From: Patiria pectinifera
Lineage: Eukaryota; Echinodermata; Asteroidea; Valvatida; Asterinidae
Length of the DNA: 64,000 bases
NCBI GenBank assembly: GCA_029964075.1
Contig: CM057146.1
Span: 7,025,501-7,089,500 of the forward strand
Direction of reading: 5' to 3'
Shown: positions 22,331 to 34,921 of the stretch, in pieces
Position numbering within the stretch: position 1 is the stretch's first letter
Layout: every line of letters begins with the position of its first letter
Translations under genes and position numbers: made by a program
The notes under the pieces: model-generated
Seen by the model: the letters and a program-made list of their open reading frames with translations, nothing else
Databases searched by the model: none
Told to the model about the DNA's origin: nothing

Positions 22331-24540
22331 TTAAAGAAATAATTATTTTTCTAAACGTCTTTGGATTCTAGGAAAATACCGATTGGATAATCAATGTTCG
22401 AGGTGATTGGATAATCAACGTGCAAATGGCATGGGGACACATCTTTAACAATTGGACCTGTGATATTTTCGGCTTTTGCACCCCCCCCCCCCTCCGCAAC
22501 AACAAAACATTGTATCGTGATCTCGCAACTTTTAGAGCAGTACAAACGTTCTTCACTTTTGCATATTTATAAGACATGATAGGTTGGTTCCCAAAACCTA
22601 ACATGTTCAATTTGAATGGACGGGAAACCAGATCAGTTGTCCGGCGGATCTGTTGGTGCGCAAACGCAAACTGGAATAAGAAGCTGCTTATTTTGACGCC
22701 CCCCCCCCAAAAAAATAATAATAGTAATAAACTGGGTTTTGGGGGGGGTGGTGTGGGGGAGTGAGCAGTATTCCAAAGAAGTGATAATGAAAGAACTAGA
22801 AAACAATTGGGAACATTTAAAGAAAAAAGGTTTAAAACATTGCCCAAACACGTCCAAATATTGTGTCATAAATGACGCTTTTTTTTGCTGCTCCCATCTA
22901 ACTTGCAATGTGTGTTTTAGGGCACCCTAAAATAATAGCATTTAACAGGAAGCGTAAATAACACATTCTAATTGCTTTCATTCTGTGCTGTAGTTTCATC
23001 AGATTCATATTTTACATCCAATTCAACCCTGGCTCTCATAGCTAAAGCGCACATGTAAACACAGCGTGACGTCATTATGTCTGAGGTCTACTGGGCGACA
23101 TGCAGACACTGAGTTTCAATACCGTATAGGCCTACACGTACGGTATCTTTCTTGCCATGCAACAGACCTACACCACCCAAGCACAAAAGCCTGTGTATGC
23201 CCCATTCGCTCTTGTATCGCGATATTGGAACAAAAGCGGAGAAGTTGAACAGGCGAAGGCTTCCCAATCACGTTTTGAACAAAAAAAATTACGTAACGGT
23301 CGTGACTCTACGAAAAGTGCGCTGAACCCGTCGTGAAACAAAGACCGTATCTTGAAAGCAACTCTTCCACGGTGAAACCAATGATTTGATCCTCTGCAAA
23401 GAAACGGTGAACAATCGTATTTCGGAAACAAAGCTCAAGAGTCGCTCGCGCGAGACCGAAACCTCTCCCCGCAGGCTAAGAATAGACATCCTGACCACCA
23501 TAACATGATCCATACATACTCATATAGACAGCTACCGTCCTCGACTATGTAAATATACGGCACTCGTAGTCTCGTACGGTGAGCCGGGCCAGCTGCTTTC
23601 AAAAAGCCTTCGGCAAAACACTTTTGCGATTCATTGATAAAAAAGAAGCGAAATTTTAACCTGTCTTACAGATGTTAACATAAAATTCTACAACAAAATA
23701 AATTGAAAGAACAAACAAGGTCAAAGTGAAAGGAAAGAGGAAAGATTGATCGAGCTGTCAGTGTTACTTAAACAGGGACTTACCTGTTCAAACGTTTCGT
23801 TAGAAGTCAGTTCAGTTCAGTTCATTTATTTCCAGTGTCCACAAATCAGTATGTTTCAATGTATGCGTGTGCATGTACAAAAGACGAGTGAAAACTGTAG
23901 AGGCACCATAAGAAAACACAGCTTGTATAATAGGCATGGGCCCTATATAACACACTAATGTTCAGACACCAAATGCCAATACTAAAGAAAAATGCTGTAT
24001 TCAGAGAAAAAAAGGTTTACATGCAAAGGTAAACAAGGGTATACATGTACATACCAATAATTGCATAATTGCGTAAGGAATAAATAACTACAGTTTCATA
24101 TATCCAAGCAAACATTTAGCAAAATAGATTTGTAAACATGTAGGCCTAGAACTTCGTCAAGAAACAGTGGAGGGTACTATAACTTGGTTCCCTTGTAGTT
24201 AATACGTTTTGAAGCCCAAAAAAAGTAGTAGATGGCGGATGGAAATGAATAGTTTGCCGAGCAGAGCGACAATATTGAAACTCCGACAAGCAAAATTAAT
24301 GTATTGAAGAGTATAAGGTACAGGAAATAGACTGATTACATTGCGGGAAAAGCAGCGAATGTACCGTATACCAAAAAAATTCAACAAAAGTGCATTTTAA
24401 TGAAACAGGGTCGTTTACAGAGACATTTAAATCGTTTGTTTATGACGGGAGTTTAGATGTTTAGAGGTTTGTTTTCATGCACGTTTATGAAGGCAAAGCG
24501 CAGACTAAGCTGAGAAGTGTTCCAACTATATATTAACACT
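22331..24540. repeat. Core left arm of palindrome 1
   Basis: This is inverted relative to about 25,290-27,800 and parallel to 52,600-54,810. Matched pairs include GCTTCGCCTGTTCAACTTCT-type sequence and the segment around TTTAGAGGTTTG near 24,460 with its complement near 25,325. A retroelement-like 3' end (TTCAGTTCAGTTCATTTATT, near 23,815) lies inside. Short open frames sharing RGSNHWFHRGRV occur in several copies of this core and are not recognised as a protein family. Confidence 0.75.
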
Positions 24541-25290
24541 CAGTGGTTGAAAGGCTGTATAATTAAATTACCTGGTGGTTAGGCTCCTTGTCCACAGACC
24601 CATGGGTCAGGGGTTCGAGTCCCGTTGGTGTTATTTTTGGTTTTCAATACACGCGCTCTGTCAATTACTTTAAGAGTCTTAATTTCCCGTCGTCAAATAC
24701 CAACCGACCTTAGCTCAATCAGTTAAGTCACCGACTGGGACTGTCTGCGAAGTCCAGGTTATGCATCTACTTATAGGTACGGGGCTCTTTTGCTGTCTCG
24801 GCTTGCAAGACATAGGAGTGACCCTGAATGCTTGGTCAACACCACATAACTTTTGTTTTTCTTTATCCACTTATTTTTCTGTAGTGGAGAATTTATAAGG
24901 TACAGTAAAAACGAAAAGGTTTCTTTTAAAATTAAATTTAAATAATATTTAACTTATGTAAAAGCTTTACCAGCATTTCCATTTCTGCCTGCACGGGTCC
25001 CTATTTGCTACTTGGTAGAAAGCAAATATTGATAAAGAGTCTTGCCCAAAGGTCAACACCTCAAATAGCAAGGCTGCTTCTCCTCTGCTGCACTCCGGCA
25101 AGATAAAGAGGCCCTAAGTGAGAGCCGGAAAAAAATCTTAACAAAAATAAAGGCTTTCTGCAACTTCGCGTAAAAGCCAAAATTGCAAACACTCTATAGG
25201 CGAATAAGGCGAGATTTTGACGTAGACATAATTATCATAAACAAGTATAATAGGAAGCACTTGGAGGATTGTTAGCTCAATCTGCTTTGC
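24541..25290. repeat. Unpaired centre of palindrome 1 with shortened SINE
   Basis: The loop of about 750 bases holds a SINE copy (about 24,575-24,935) with an intact B box and a degenerate A box. It lacks the middle of the body that longer copies have. AT-rich sequence follows. The same arrangement is found at the centre of palindrome 2 (54,830-55,490). Confidence 0.7.
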
Positions 25291-27840
25291 CTTCCTTACA
25301 TGCATTGGAAACCTCTAAACTTCTAAACTCCCGTTATAAACAAACGATTTAAATGACTTGTAAACGAACCAGCTTCATTAAAAATGCATTTTTGTACCCT
25401 TGTTTATCTTTGCATGTAAACCTTTTTTTAAATGCACAGCATTTTGGCTTTATTGTCAATGCTTGGTGTCTGAACACGTGTTCGCCGGGCCCATGCCTTT
25501 AATGCATAGAGCTAGTTTTTACACACTCCTCTGTTGTACATGTACACCCCATATACATTATGTATTGTAACACACTGATTTGGGAACACTGGAAAGAAAT
25601 GGACTGAAATGAACTGACTTCTCACGAAACGTTTGAACAGGTAAGTCCCTGTTTAAGTAACACTGACTGCTCGATACTCTCCTGTTTCCTTTCACTTTGA
25701 CCTTGTCTGTTCTATTAATTTATTTTGTTGCAGAATTTTAAGCTAGCATTTTGTAAGACAGGTTCGATTTTCACCGTCGTTTTTTTTTATCAAGAATCGC
25801 AAAAGTGCTTTGCTGAAGGCATTTCAAAAGCGGCGAGGCCCGGCTCACCGTATACGAGTGCCCAATTCACATAATCGAGGGACAGTGGCTGTATGAGCAT
25901 GTTAGCCACGACGTGTTGTCTATTCCTAGTATACTTTGCTTCAAGACTGCGGGGGAGAGGTTTCGGTCCCGCTTTTGAGCGGCAACTCTTGAGCTTTGTT
26001 TCGGAACACAATTGTTCACCAGGTTTCTTTTGCAGAGGATCAAATCATTGGTTTCACCGTGGCAGAGTTGCTTTCAAGATACGGTCTTTGTTTCACGATG
26101 GCTGCAGCGCATTGTTCTTATTATTACGTAACCTTTTTGTTCAAACCGTTATGACGTATGAATAGGAAGACTTCGCCTGTTCAACTTCTCCACGCTTTGT
26201 TCCAATATCGTGATACAAGAGCGAAGAGGGGCATATACCGGCTTGTATTAACCTGTGCTTGGGCGGTGTAGGCCTGTTGCGTGAAAGAAGGTACATCTGC
26301 ATGTCGATGNNNNNNNNNNNNNNNNNNNNNNNNNNNNNNNNNNNNNNNNNNNNNNNNNNNNNNNNNNNNNNNNNNNNNNNNNNNNNNNNNNNNNNNNNNN
26401 NNNNNNNNNNNNNNNNNNNNNNNNNNNNNNNNNNNNNNNNNNNNNNNNNNNNNNNNNNNNNNNNNNNNNNNNNNNNNNNNNNNNNNNNNNNNNNNNNNNN
26501 NNNNNNNNNNNNNNNNNNNNNNNNNNNNNNNNNNNNNNNNNNNNNNNNNNNNNNNNNNNNNNNNNNNNNNNNNNNNNNNNNNNNNNNNNNNNNNNNNNNN
26601 NNNNNNNNNNNNNNNNNNNNNNNNNNNNNNNNNNNNNNNNNNNNNNNNNNNNNNNNNNNNNNNNNNNNNNNNNNNNNNNNNNNNNNNNNNNNNNNNNNNN
26701 NNNNNNNNNNNNNNNNNNNNNNNNNNNNNNNNNNNNNNNNNNNNNNNNNNNNNNNNNNNNNNNNNNNNNNNNNNNNNNNNNNNNNNNNNNNNNNNNNNNN
26801 NNNNNNNNNTGTTTTGCTGAAGGCATTTAGAAAGCGACGGGCCCGGCTCACCGTACGAGTGCCCAATTTACATCTATAGTCGAGGGACGGTATAGCTGAC
26901 CAGTATTAGCATGTATGGAGCATGTTATGTTGGTCACGATGCGTAGTCTATTCCTATAGTTTACTGTGGGGAGATATTTCGGTCTCGCGCTAGCGACTCT
27001 TAAGCTTTGTTTCCGAAAACGATTGTTCACCTGTTTCTTTGTGGAGGATCAATTCATTGGTTTCACTTTCACGTGGAAGAGTTGCTTTCAAGATACGGTC
27101 TTTGTTTTACGACGGGTTCAGCGCACTGATCGTATTACGCAACGTTTGTTTTGCAAGGCTTCGCCCGTTCAACTTCTCCGCTTTTGTTCCAATATCGTGA
27201 CACAAGAGCGAATGGGACATGTACCGGCTTTTATTAACCTGTGCTTGGGCGGTGTTTGCCGGTTGCAATGGAAAGAAAGATATACGCATCAGTGTCTGCA
27301 TGTCGCCCAAAAGACCTAAGACATAATGACGTCACGCTTTGTTTACATGTGCGCTTTGCTATGAGAGCCGGGGTTGAATCGGCTGTAGGCTATGAATTTG
27401 ATGAAATACTACAGCACAAAATTAAAGCACTGTGTGATTTACACTCCCTATTATATTTTAGGTTACTTTAAAAACACACATTGCAAGTATATGGGAGCAG
27501 CTATAAAAAGCGCCATTTGCGACAAATCTTTGGACGTGTTTGGACAACCGTTTTTTCTTTAAATGTACCCAATTATCTTAGTTTTTTCCGTATCACTGTT
27601 TATTCTTCTTATTTGTTGGGGCTTTTTTTGGGGGGGCGGGCGTCCAAATAAGTAGCCTTTTATTTGAGGTTGCATTTTCGGACAATGATGGCCGCCGAGT
27701 AACTGAAACTGGTTCCAGTTCATTCATAGGGTGTTTGGAACCAATCTATCATGCAAAAGTGAAGAACTTTTGTACTGCTAGCAACTTAGCCAGTTAAACA
27801 ATAATTTTTGTTGTTGTTGGGGAGGAGTGAGTAAAAGCCG
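25291..27840. repeat. Core right arm of palindrome 1, duplicated across an assembly gap
   Basis: The arm is the inverse of 22,331-24,540. The segment 25,803-26,309 and the segment 26,810-27,300 both correspond to the single stretch 56,010-56,560 of palindrome 2, so the sequence restarts after the gap. It resembles about 88 percent identity by eye. This can be a real tandem duplication or a scaffolding artefact. Confidence 0.7.
26310..26809. other. Assembly gap of 500 N
   Basis: Exactly 500 undetermined bases, a round number typical of a scaffold placeholder, so the true length is unknown. Reading frames drawn across it are meaningless. Confidence 0.99.
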
Positions 27841-30800
27841 AAAATATCACAGCTTCAAATGTTAAAGATGCGATTGATAAAGGGGCTCGTTGCTGTTGCG
27901 ATTAGGAAGATTGTATATGATTACATAATAATTGTGCAGTGTGCAAGTACTTGTGTGATTACTTTTAGTTGATTGAGGGCGCTATTCACGTTTAACGGTC
28001 AAGCCTACGCGAAGTTTGTTTGGGGAGTTAAAAGTACGAAAGTAGTTCGCGCATAATTTGCTGTTTTGGTCACGTAGCTCGCCAAAACAGCTCTTGTTAA
28101 TTGCGTGTATTTCATATTAGAATTTAAAATAGGAACTTCTGCATTCCTTTAATTCTCATTTCTAACCGACCCTAATTTTAGGCTCCCGACAAGAAAAAAA
28201 ACACCTAGAACCTCTAGAACCGCCTATTCACCGTAATGTAAGAAAATGGGAGAAATAATATATATTATATTAGATTCAGGCAATCAGGCTCTGTGATATT
28301 TGAAGTGATTGAATATTAATATCAATTTACGCGAAGTATACGGTATAACAACCAGTGGAATCCCAGAGAGGACGCTCTCATTAGGTGTCTCAGGTGCAGA
28401 CTGCAAATCGACTCCCATTGACCTACTTCGGTGATAACTACGCGTTTTCCGAAAACAATTTTAAAATACTTACAACTCTTCAAGGTATTTGAGACACGCA
28501 CCAAATCTAAGCTTATTTCATAATCTTTTAGTTTCTGTTAAATTTTGCTTCAATTATCCGATGACTTATGTGAGAAAATTCCATCATAGGATGTTACCCC
28601 GAAAAGTAGTCCTGTGGCCAATCACCATTTTAAAAAATGAAGCTTGCGGTCCGTTGCAAAATAGAGCAGATTTAGCGCCTAATTTCATACAAATATCACA
28701 GAAATACGAGCTCACACTCTGTGTACGGCTTCCACCCCTCTTTTTTAACTTCAAGTTCAAGGCCCACAACGGCGCTCTATAATAGCAAAGAATTTAAGCA
28801 TACAAATTGTGATTTGGCCCGCATATTGTACATTAATGCGTGTCATGGTTGCCTCTAACCTAAACTCATGATAAAATCATAATATTTAGCCCCAAACAAT
28901 TTGAAAAATGAAACTCTTTTTTTTCAGAGGGTAGCAGACGCCCTAAATTGGAATAAAACTAAGTCTTCTCTTCAAAACAAAAGACGCAACTCGAAAACTA
29001 GTTAGCCTGGAAGAAAAAAGGTATGTAAACAACACGGGGTGTCATCTTTAATGTCGTACTCATCCATAAATCGTGCACACCCGAAAGGTCTTCAAAGTGT
29101 CTATCCAAAGAAAGTTCGAAAGCCGCACCTGCGGAGCTAGGGCGAGCGGCAGGCGGCGGGACGGTTCACCGTACGGCGCGTCGTCCCCAATCCCTGGTTT
29201 GTTGTAAGACTGCACGGAGAGGTTTCGGTTTCACGCGAGCGACTCGAAGCGTTGTTTCCGAAGGATCAAACCACATATGCATGTATTCGCTGTCAAAAGT
29301 GTAACGCCAGATAAGTAAGGCGTGTTCGTACTCATGTAGTGATTGGAAAGATGACATTGTTCATACGATTATTTATGGCGATACTCTCAATTGAGGGCAG
29401 TATATAAGTTTAACGGTCAAGCCTACGCAGGTTTGGTTTGGGGTTAAACGTACGAAAAGTAGTTCGCGCATAATTAGCCGTTTCGGCGACGTAGTTCGCT
29501 GAAAGAGCTCCTGTTAATTACGTTTGTTCGTATTAGGATTAAAGATAGATAAAGGGGCTCTTTGCTGTTGTGATAAGAAATAATTGTATACGATTACATA
29601 TCATCTGTACAGTGTGCAATAACGATCAGTTGTGTGATTACTTTTAGTTGATTGAGGGCGCTATTCAAGTTTAACGGTCAAGCCTACGCGCACTTTGTTT
29701 TGGGAGTTAAACGAACGAAAAGTAGTTCGCGCATAATTTGCTGTTTTGGTAACGTAGTTCATCGCAAAAACAGCTTTTGTTAAATGCGTGTGTTTCATAT
29801 TATGATATAAAATAGGAAAGCTGCATTTCTTTGATTCTCATAACTAACCGACCCAATTGTTTTATAGGCTCCCGACCAGAAAAAAACCTAAAACCTTTAG
29901 AATCCTATAATTTACCGAAATGTAACGAATGGGAACTATAAGAGTCAGGCAATCATGCTCTGTGATATTTGAAGTGATTGAAAATTAATATCAATTTACG
30001 CAAAGTGTGCGGTATAAAAACCAGCAGTGGAATGCCAGAGAGGGCGCCTCTCATTAGGTGTCTCGTATGACTTGTGTGCAGACCTGCAAATCGACTCCCA
30101 TTGACCTGAGTGATATTTACGCGTATTGCCGTAAATTACCTACTCACAACTCTCCAAGGTGTTTGAGACACCCACCAAATTAAAGTTCATTTCATGATCT
30201 TTTTTTTGTGTTCAATTTTTGTTTAATTATCCTATGACTTATGGGAGAAAACTCCATCAAAGGATGTAACCCCGTAAAAGTAGTCGAAATGGTATTCAAA
30301 ACGTCTGTCCAAAGAAATTTCGAAAGGTTCACCTGCGGTCGGCGGGCCGGCTCACCGTACGGCGCGTCGTCCCCAATCCCTGGTTTGTTGTAAGACTGCA
30401 CGGAGAGGTTTCGGTTTCGCGCGAGCGACTCGAAGCGTTTTTCCGCAGGATCAATGCACAATGGTTCGCCATGGAAAAGTTACCTATTACTTTCTTTTAC
30501 TTTTGGGTGCAACACACCATTCATAATTCGCTCTCCCGCCATTACTTTTTTTTGTGAACACGAAATCGCAATTTTAACTTCTCCGCTTTTGTTCCAATAT
30601 CGCTATACAAAGAGCGAATAGGGCACACACCGCTTTACCCGATCAACCTGCATTTGGACGGTGTTCGGGTCTGTAGCATTGGAAGCTAGATACGGCATTG
30701 AAACCAGTGGCGCACCCAGGATTTTTTTTTGGGGGGGGGTGGGGGGCTCACATTTTGTTCAAAAATTATTTTTATTTTTTTTAGGGGGCGGACTATTTTG

Positions 30801-31151
30801 ACTTTGGTGGCGCCACTTACACCCCTATTGCGAAACTAACGACCCTGTTATACTATTCGACAATAGTCCACATACATATCACCAAGGTCAAATCGTGGGA
30901 CTACAAAAATAAAAATTAAAAACTTAACAACCTCAAGCCCCCGAGCCCCCCCCCCCCCCTTGCGCCACTGATTCAAACTAGAACAGAAACCCCCAGCAAG
31001 AATAGTTTGAGATAGGGGTGGTTCCTCCTGCAATTCGGCGTAAACAAAGAATGCGTTAAAAATTACGTAACAGAGTGCGCGCTGTCAATAGTGTAACGTC
31101 CAGTATTGAAAGAGAAAGTACGGCGTGTTGGAATTCCTTGGTATGGTAGTG
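27841..31151 (+). repeat. Outer right arm of palindrome 1 (shortened)
   Basis: The arm-repeat units are in the same orientation as 1-5,870 and closely match 3,900-5,580. Compared with 57,400-63,835 several kilobases are missing. It ends abruptly at GTAGTGA (31,151), where foreign sequence begins. G-rich blocks are degenerate here (29123-29161, near 30,340). Confidence 0.8.
30705..30970. mobile_element. hAT-like MITE, paralogue of 5143-5403
   Basis: It has the same inverted ends (CAGTGGCGCAC / TGCGCCACTG) and the same flanks, ATTGAAAC (30697-30704) and ATTCAAAC (30971-30978), as the copy at 5143. The insertion was therefore present before the array unit was duplicated. Confidence 0.8.
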
Positions 31152-31655
31152 ACATAGACATAAAGAACCTATAGACGGACAGCGCCTATGGAAATCAACG
31201 TCAGGGTACCGTAATTTTGACGGCGCCCGACTAGGTATGAAACCATGGGCGGAAGTTTTGAATAAATGTGCATGACTCTATGGAATAACAGCGGAAGGAA
31301 TGATACAAATCGACAATTTCGGTTGAAAACGCATTGATGGTGACTGAAAACCCTGTGAAACGTTCACTTCATAATGCTGTACAGCTATGTATTTGTGTGT
31401 GTGTCGGACCCTGTTAAATTTGGAACCATTTTAAAATTTGGTCCGACAAGTTGTTTGTCCCATTCCCACGGTGTGTGGTTGGAATTCTTAGTAAGCGGGC
31501 CTCCTCCGCGCTGACCACGTCCTGTTCAGAAGGACATCTTAGACATTGCGTCACTCCACGAATCTAAGTTTTTCCTTCCAAAGTTCACAGCTTCCATTGT
31601 TTCAATTCAAGGAAGTTCGATCACGCTGACCATTGAGTCATAAAAGGAGGACCAG

Positions 31656-31838
31656 ATTGGTCAATCCCAAGCTGGCCACGTTCCCTCAAGAATGTTAGCC
31701 CACTACTCCTTTTCTGATTGGCTTTTCCGAAGATGATATCATTATTTTAGCTTTTTGACCAATTAGAAAGTTTTCCCAAACCTGTCCGAGCGCGTGATCA
31801 GTAGGGGTTTTTAAACCCTTGCTCCACCTCAATTCTTC
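31656..31838 (+). promoter_or_regulatory. CCAAT/TATA promoter
   Basis: Inverted CCAAT boxes (ATTGG) stand at 31656-31660 and 31717-31721 and a direct CCAAT at 31759-31763. A TATA-like TTTTTAAA lies near 31,808-31,815. About 30 bases downstream is TCAGAA, an initiator-like site with its A at 31839. That A is also the first base of the 165-bp repeat, which independently supports it as the transcription start. Confidence 0.6.
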
Positions 31839-32003
31839 AGAAGCGAAGAAGACCTCGATGCGAGAATATCTTAGAGTGCTACCCTTTGCACTTTTGATAA
31901 GTTAGCCTAGGAACGAGTGCGGACTTCCCTAAGTCATTTTCTCGTGAGAGACGTTCCTAACTCTTTCCCTCGCATCATTTGCAAACGTGCTCTGTTGATA
32001 CAG
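31839..32003 (+). ncRNA. Putative first exon ending at a splice donor
   Basis: The 165-base segment starts at the predicted initiator and ends CAG followed by GTAAGC, a strong splice donor. It contains only a 15-codon upstream-type frame. A plausible acceptor (TTTTTGTAG, ending 33099) would close an intron of about 1.1 kb. An apparently identical 165 bases recurs at 33133-33297. The product of the transcript is unknown. Confidence 0.5.
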
Positions 32004-33132
32004 GTAAGCCGATGTTTTTTCTTATTTTTGTATAATCCACTTGTATATAATTTTGATTATTGTGATAGCATAAGAATTGTCCCGCCTATGGATAATTTCG
32101 AGACAGCTTCACATCCAGCATGAGTTGCAGCCATTAATAATATGATTGCCAAATTTTGATTCACTATGTATGCTGTATCTCTATTGTAGTGTAGATATTT
32201 GCTCTATAATCCTTTTATTCACGTTCCAATTCTTATCGTTACCGTTATACGATGTGGGTTTTTATCACTGAATTTATCGTAAGTTTCTGACCACTTTTCA
32301 TGTAACCCGAATCCTTGCCTGATTTCAGAATAACTGCCTCGGTCAGTTAGATAGTTGTATATAACTTGTACTTGATAATTCTGCTTTTTAGCTTCAAGTG
32401 TTATTCGTGTATTCTATATTTCCTGGTAATCTTATGTTGAAGTATTTTCAGTTCATGATTTTAAGCAAACTCTTGATGAGGCCGTTTATTTACATCCCTC
32501 ATTCATTGTGTCCCATTGATTCTGTTCTGATCGTTACCACCTGTGCTATTTCTTGCTAGTCTATTACCACGGACACGGGAATGAGTGTCTTGTGTAATTG
32601 TACCCCTAGGTGACCTTGAGTAAGGTCAGTGCCCACACGTACACTGTCTTTTTTTTGGCTAAAACATTGAGTGCATGTCCAAGTGATCATGAGCAGTTGT
32701 GAAACTTTTATTTTCTCTGTGTACACACATGTACAAAATACGTGCGTGTAAGTCCCATTTGTTCTAGGGTTTGTTTTTGAGTCCCATTACACTATGTTTG
32801 TCTTTAGTTCGAGGTAATCACTGGATTAAGGTCTTTCACGCATCCCATTCAATTAAGTTAGTGTGTCTTACGACCGGTTGCGGTTGAGAATATGAGCAAT
32901 CATGCCCTTTGCCCCACACGACCAATCTCATGTGTCAAGCGTACACATGTACAAACCCCGTCCTTGTTCCGATTCTTGTTTCTGACTTAGAATAATGTTC
33001 TGGGTGAACACCACCAAACTTTTAGTTTTTTATTAGTTGTTAGACTATTTTGGCTTACTTTATACTATTTGTAATCTCAGTTTTTTAATGTTTTTGTAGT
33101 TAGTAAATTTAATACAAAGTTGGTTCTAAATA

Positions 33133-33516
33133 AGAAGCGAAGAAGACCTCGATGCGAGAATATCTTAGAGTGCTACCCTTTGCACTTTTGATAAGTTAGC
33201 CTAGGAACGAGTGCGGACTTCCCTAAGTCATTTTCTCGTGAGAGACGTTCCTAACTCTTTCCCTCGCATCATTTGCAAACGTGCTCTGTTGATACAGAAC
33301 ACGGAGTCCCCAGGTCACGCTTTGAGGAGTCGACCCGGTTCGATTCTTCGCCCGGCCTGTTCCTGCTTCTCACCACCACCCCTCTCCGTCTGGACCACCG
33401 TTCGCTGGATTTCGCCTGGACGCTGCTGCTCTACCTGGACCCCATCCGAGTACGACACCGCATCGGCAAATCAAGACGAGCTTCGCGACGCTTTGGACCC
33501 AGCTAAGATCTTATAA
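33133..33516 (+). other. Exon copy joined to exon-like sequence, possible processed retrocopy
   Basis: 33133-33297 repeats 31839-32003 without a difference I can see. Where the first copy continues into GTAAGC, this one continues into a GC-richer, exon-like stretch of about 215 bases (from 33298). The repeat thus begins at the predicted start of transcription and ends at the predicted splice junction, as expected for a copied spliced RNA. The open frame across it (to 33516) has no ATG and no recognised domain. Confidence 0.5.
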
Positions 33517-34095
33517 TTATACATATTGTATAATATTCATTGCTGCATTTGTATTTTATTGATGTATTCATTGATGTTTGTTATTCTTCGTGTTGATGTT
33601 TCAGTGGTTTGACTTCATTGCGCTTGTTGTATTATTCATTGCTGAACCTATGCATACTTGTTGACTTTTGACTTACACGAAATTTGAAGTTTGTTGACTT
33701 CGAGTACTTTGCAAATTCTTTTCTTTTGATTCAGATGATCTGAGATTTTGCCTATTGTTTTCACATCCTTGGATATTTTTTTGGTCTTTTCAATTAACTT
33801 TCGTTGCAGTTGTTCAGATTTTTCCACTGTTGGATTGCATTGTTGTTCGAATCGTTACACCACTGAAAAGTCACACGTATGATATTTCGAATTTTTGATG
33901 ATTCTCTTATAATTGATTCTTGACCAATCACTGTTGACATTGAAGATTATGATGTGTTGATGAATTAATAACAGAGTGAATTTCCAGAGGAAAGGACCAA
34001 CTTTAATTTCTGCTATCTGTGTGATTTTTATTCTGAGCAAAGTTCCGTCATTTACAACGAACCGACATAGGTCCTCAGACAATGCTTGAGAATAA

Positions 34096-34921
34096 CCTGT
34101 GACAATTTTGAAACCAAAAGTGGGATGCTGACGTCTGTGCACATTGACTGCCCGTGGAGAATTGTTTCAATAATTTGGTGGTTCATGTATTTCTATTAAA
34201 ATAGAGTGAATGATGCAAATTACGTGATTTGTTTTTAGAGTTACTATCAATAACATGTACTTTATTGCCATGATATTTTTGCATTCAATGGAGTAAGCCA
34301 CATATCTTTTTAGTGCTTCTTCTATCACGGTCATTGTCTTGTTGACACCGTGGAGCTATACAACCTGTGCACAAACACATTGACGGATAACCACTGATTT
34401 ACTAAACAATGATAACAATTTGAGCTTTTAACTCATTCCAAATTTTTACATCAAGAAAAATACATCATTTTTTTTATCCACGCTCACTCTAATACCTTTT
34501 TTTGGTTTGTGAACTTAAATTTAGACCTATAAACAAAAAAGAAAATTTGAAAGCCAAAAAGTGTTTTTTTTTGCTTTTTTTCGGAAATATTATTATAATT
34601 TCCGTTTAATATACAGATCAGTTTCGTGTGTCTAGTAGAGATGACAGAAATCTTTAACCGAGGGCCGGATCGTGAGTGAGCACACGAGCAGGTCAGTAGG
34701 TACAATGACGGGGATAATCTGTGATTCTCTAGATTAAGCTAAAAATCCTTCGACTCGGTTCCTTCTATAATGCTTCCGAGTCGAAAAAGGGTGTAATTGA
34801 GAGAGAAGTCTTATTGTTCGAGCATTGACGGCAAGTGATGTGAATTGTGATTCATTGCGAGTCTGAGACAATAATTATTGCCCGACCATTGACGGCGAGT
34901 GATCGTTCAGTTGACATTTTT
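34096..34921. other. Left flank of cassette 2 and 3' region of gene A copy 2
   Basis: Homologous to 7,803-8,492. It includes an AT-rich insertion of about 150 bases near 34,481-34,628 and the conserved hairpin at 34749-34785. No gene is seen. Confidence 0.6.

Larger units (their letters stand above)
31152..34095 (+). other. Foreign block with promoter, first exon and exon-like copy
   Basis: Neither end matches the arm repeat, and the block replaces part of the right arm of palindrome 1. A 9-bp inverted repeat (TGTCGGACC / GGTCCGACA, 31402-31448) lies near its left side. The centre holds the promoter, exon and repeated exon described separately. The last 600 bases are AT-rich without a supported frame. 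It may be a truncated retroelement or a host gene fragment. No reverse transcriptase or integrase is seen. Confidence 0.6.

Noticed and set aside
25893-26165. Short frames sharing RGSNHWFHRGRV in the palindrome cores
   Set aside because: Copies are near identical as DNA, frames differ at both ends, and no domain is recognisable.
26141-26879. Frames of about 180 to 240 residues over the gap
   Set aside because: They are made of undetermined bases and have no evidential value.
31692-32003. A complete LTR retrotransposon with 31,692-32,003 as 5' LTR
   Set aside because: The second copy lacks the upstream half, there is no primer-binding site I can recognise, and no pol genes are present.
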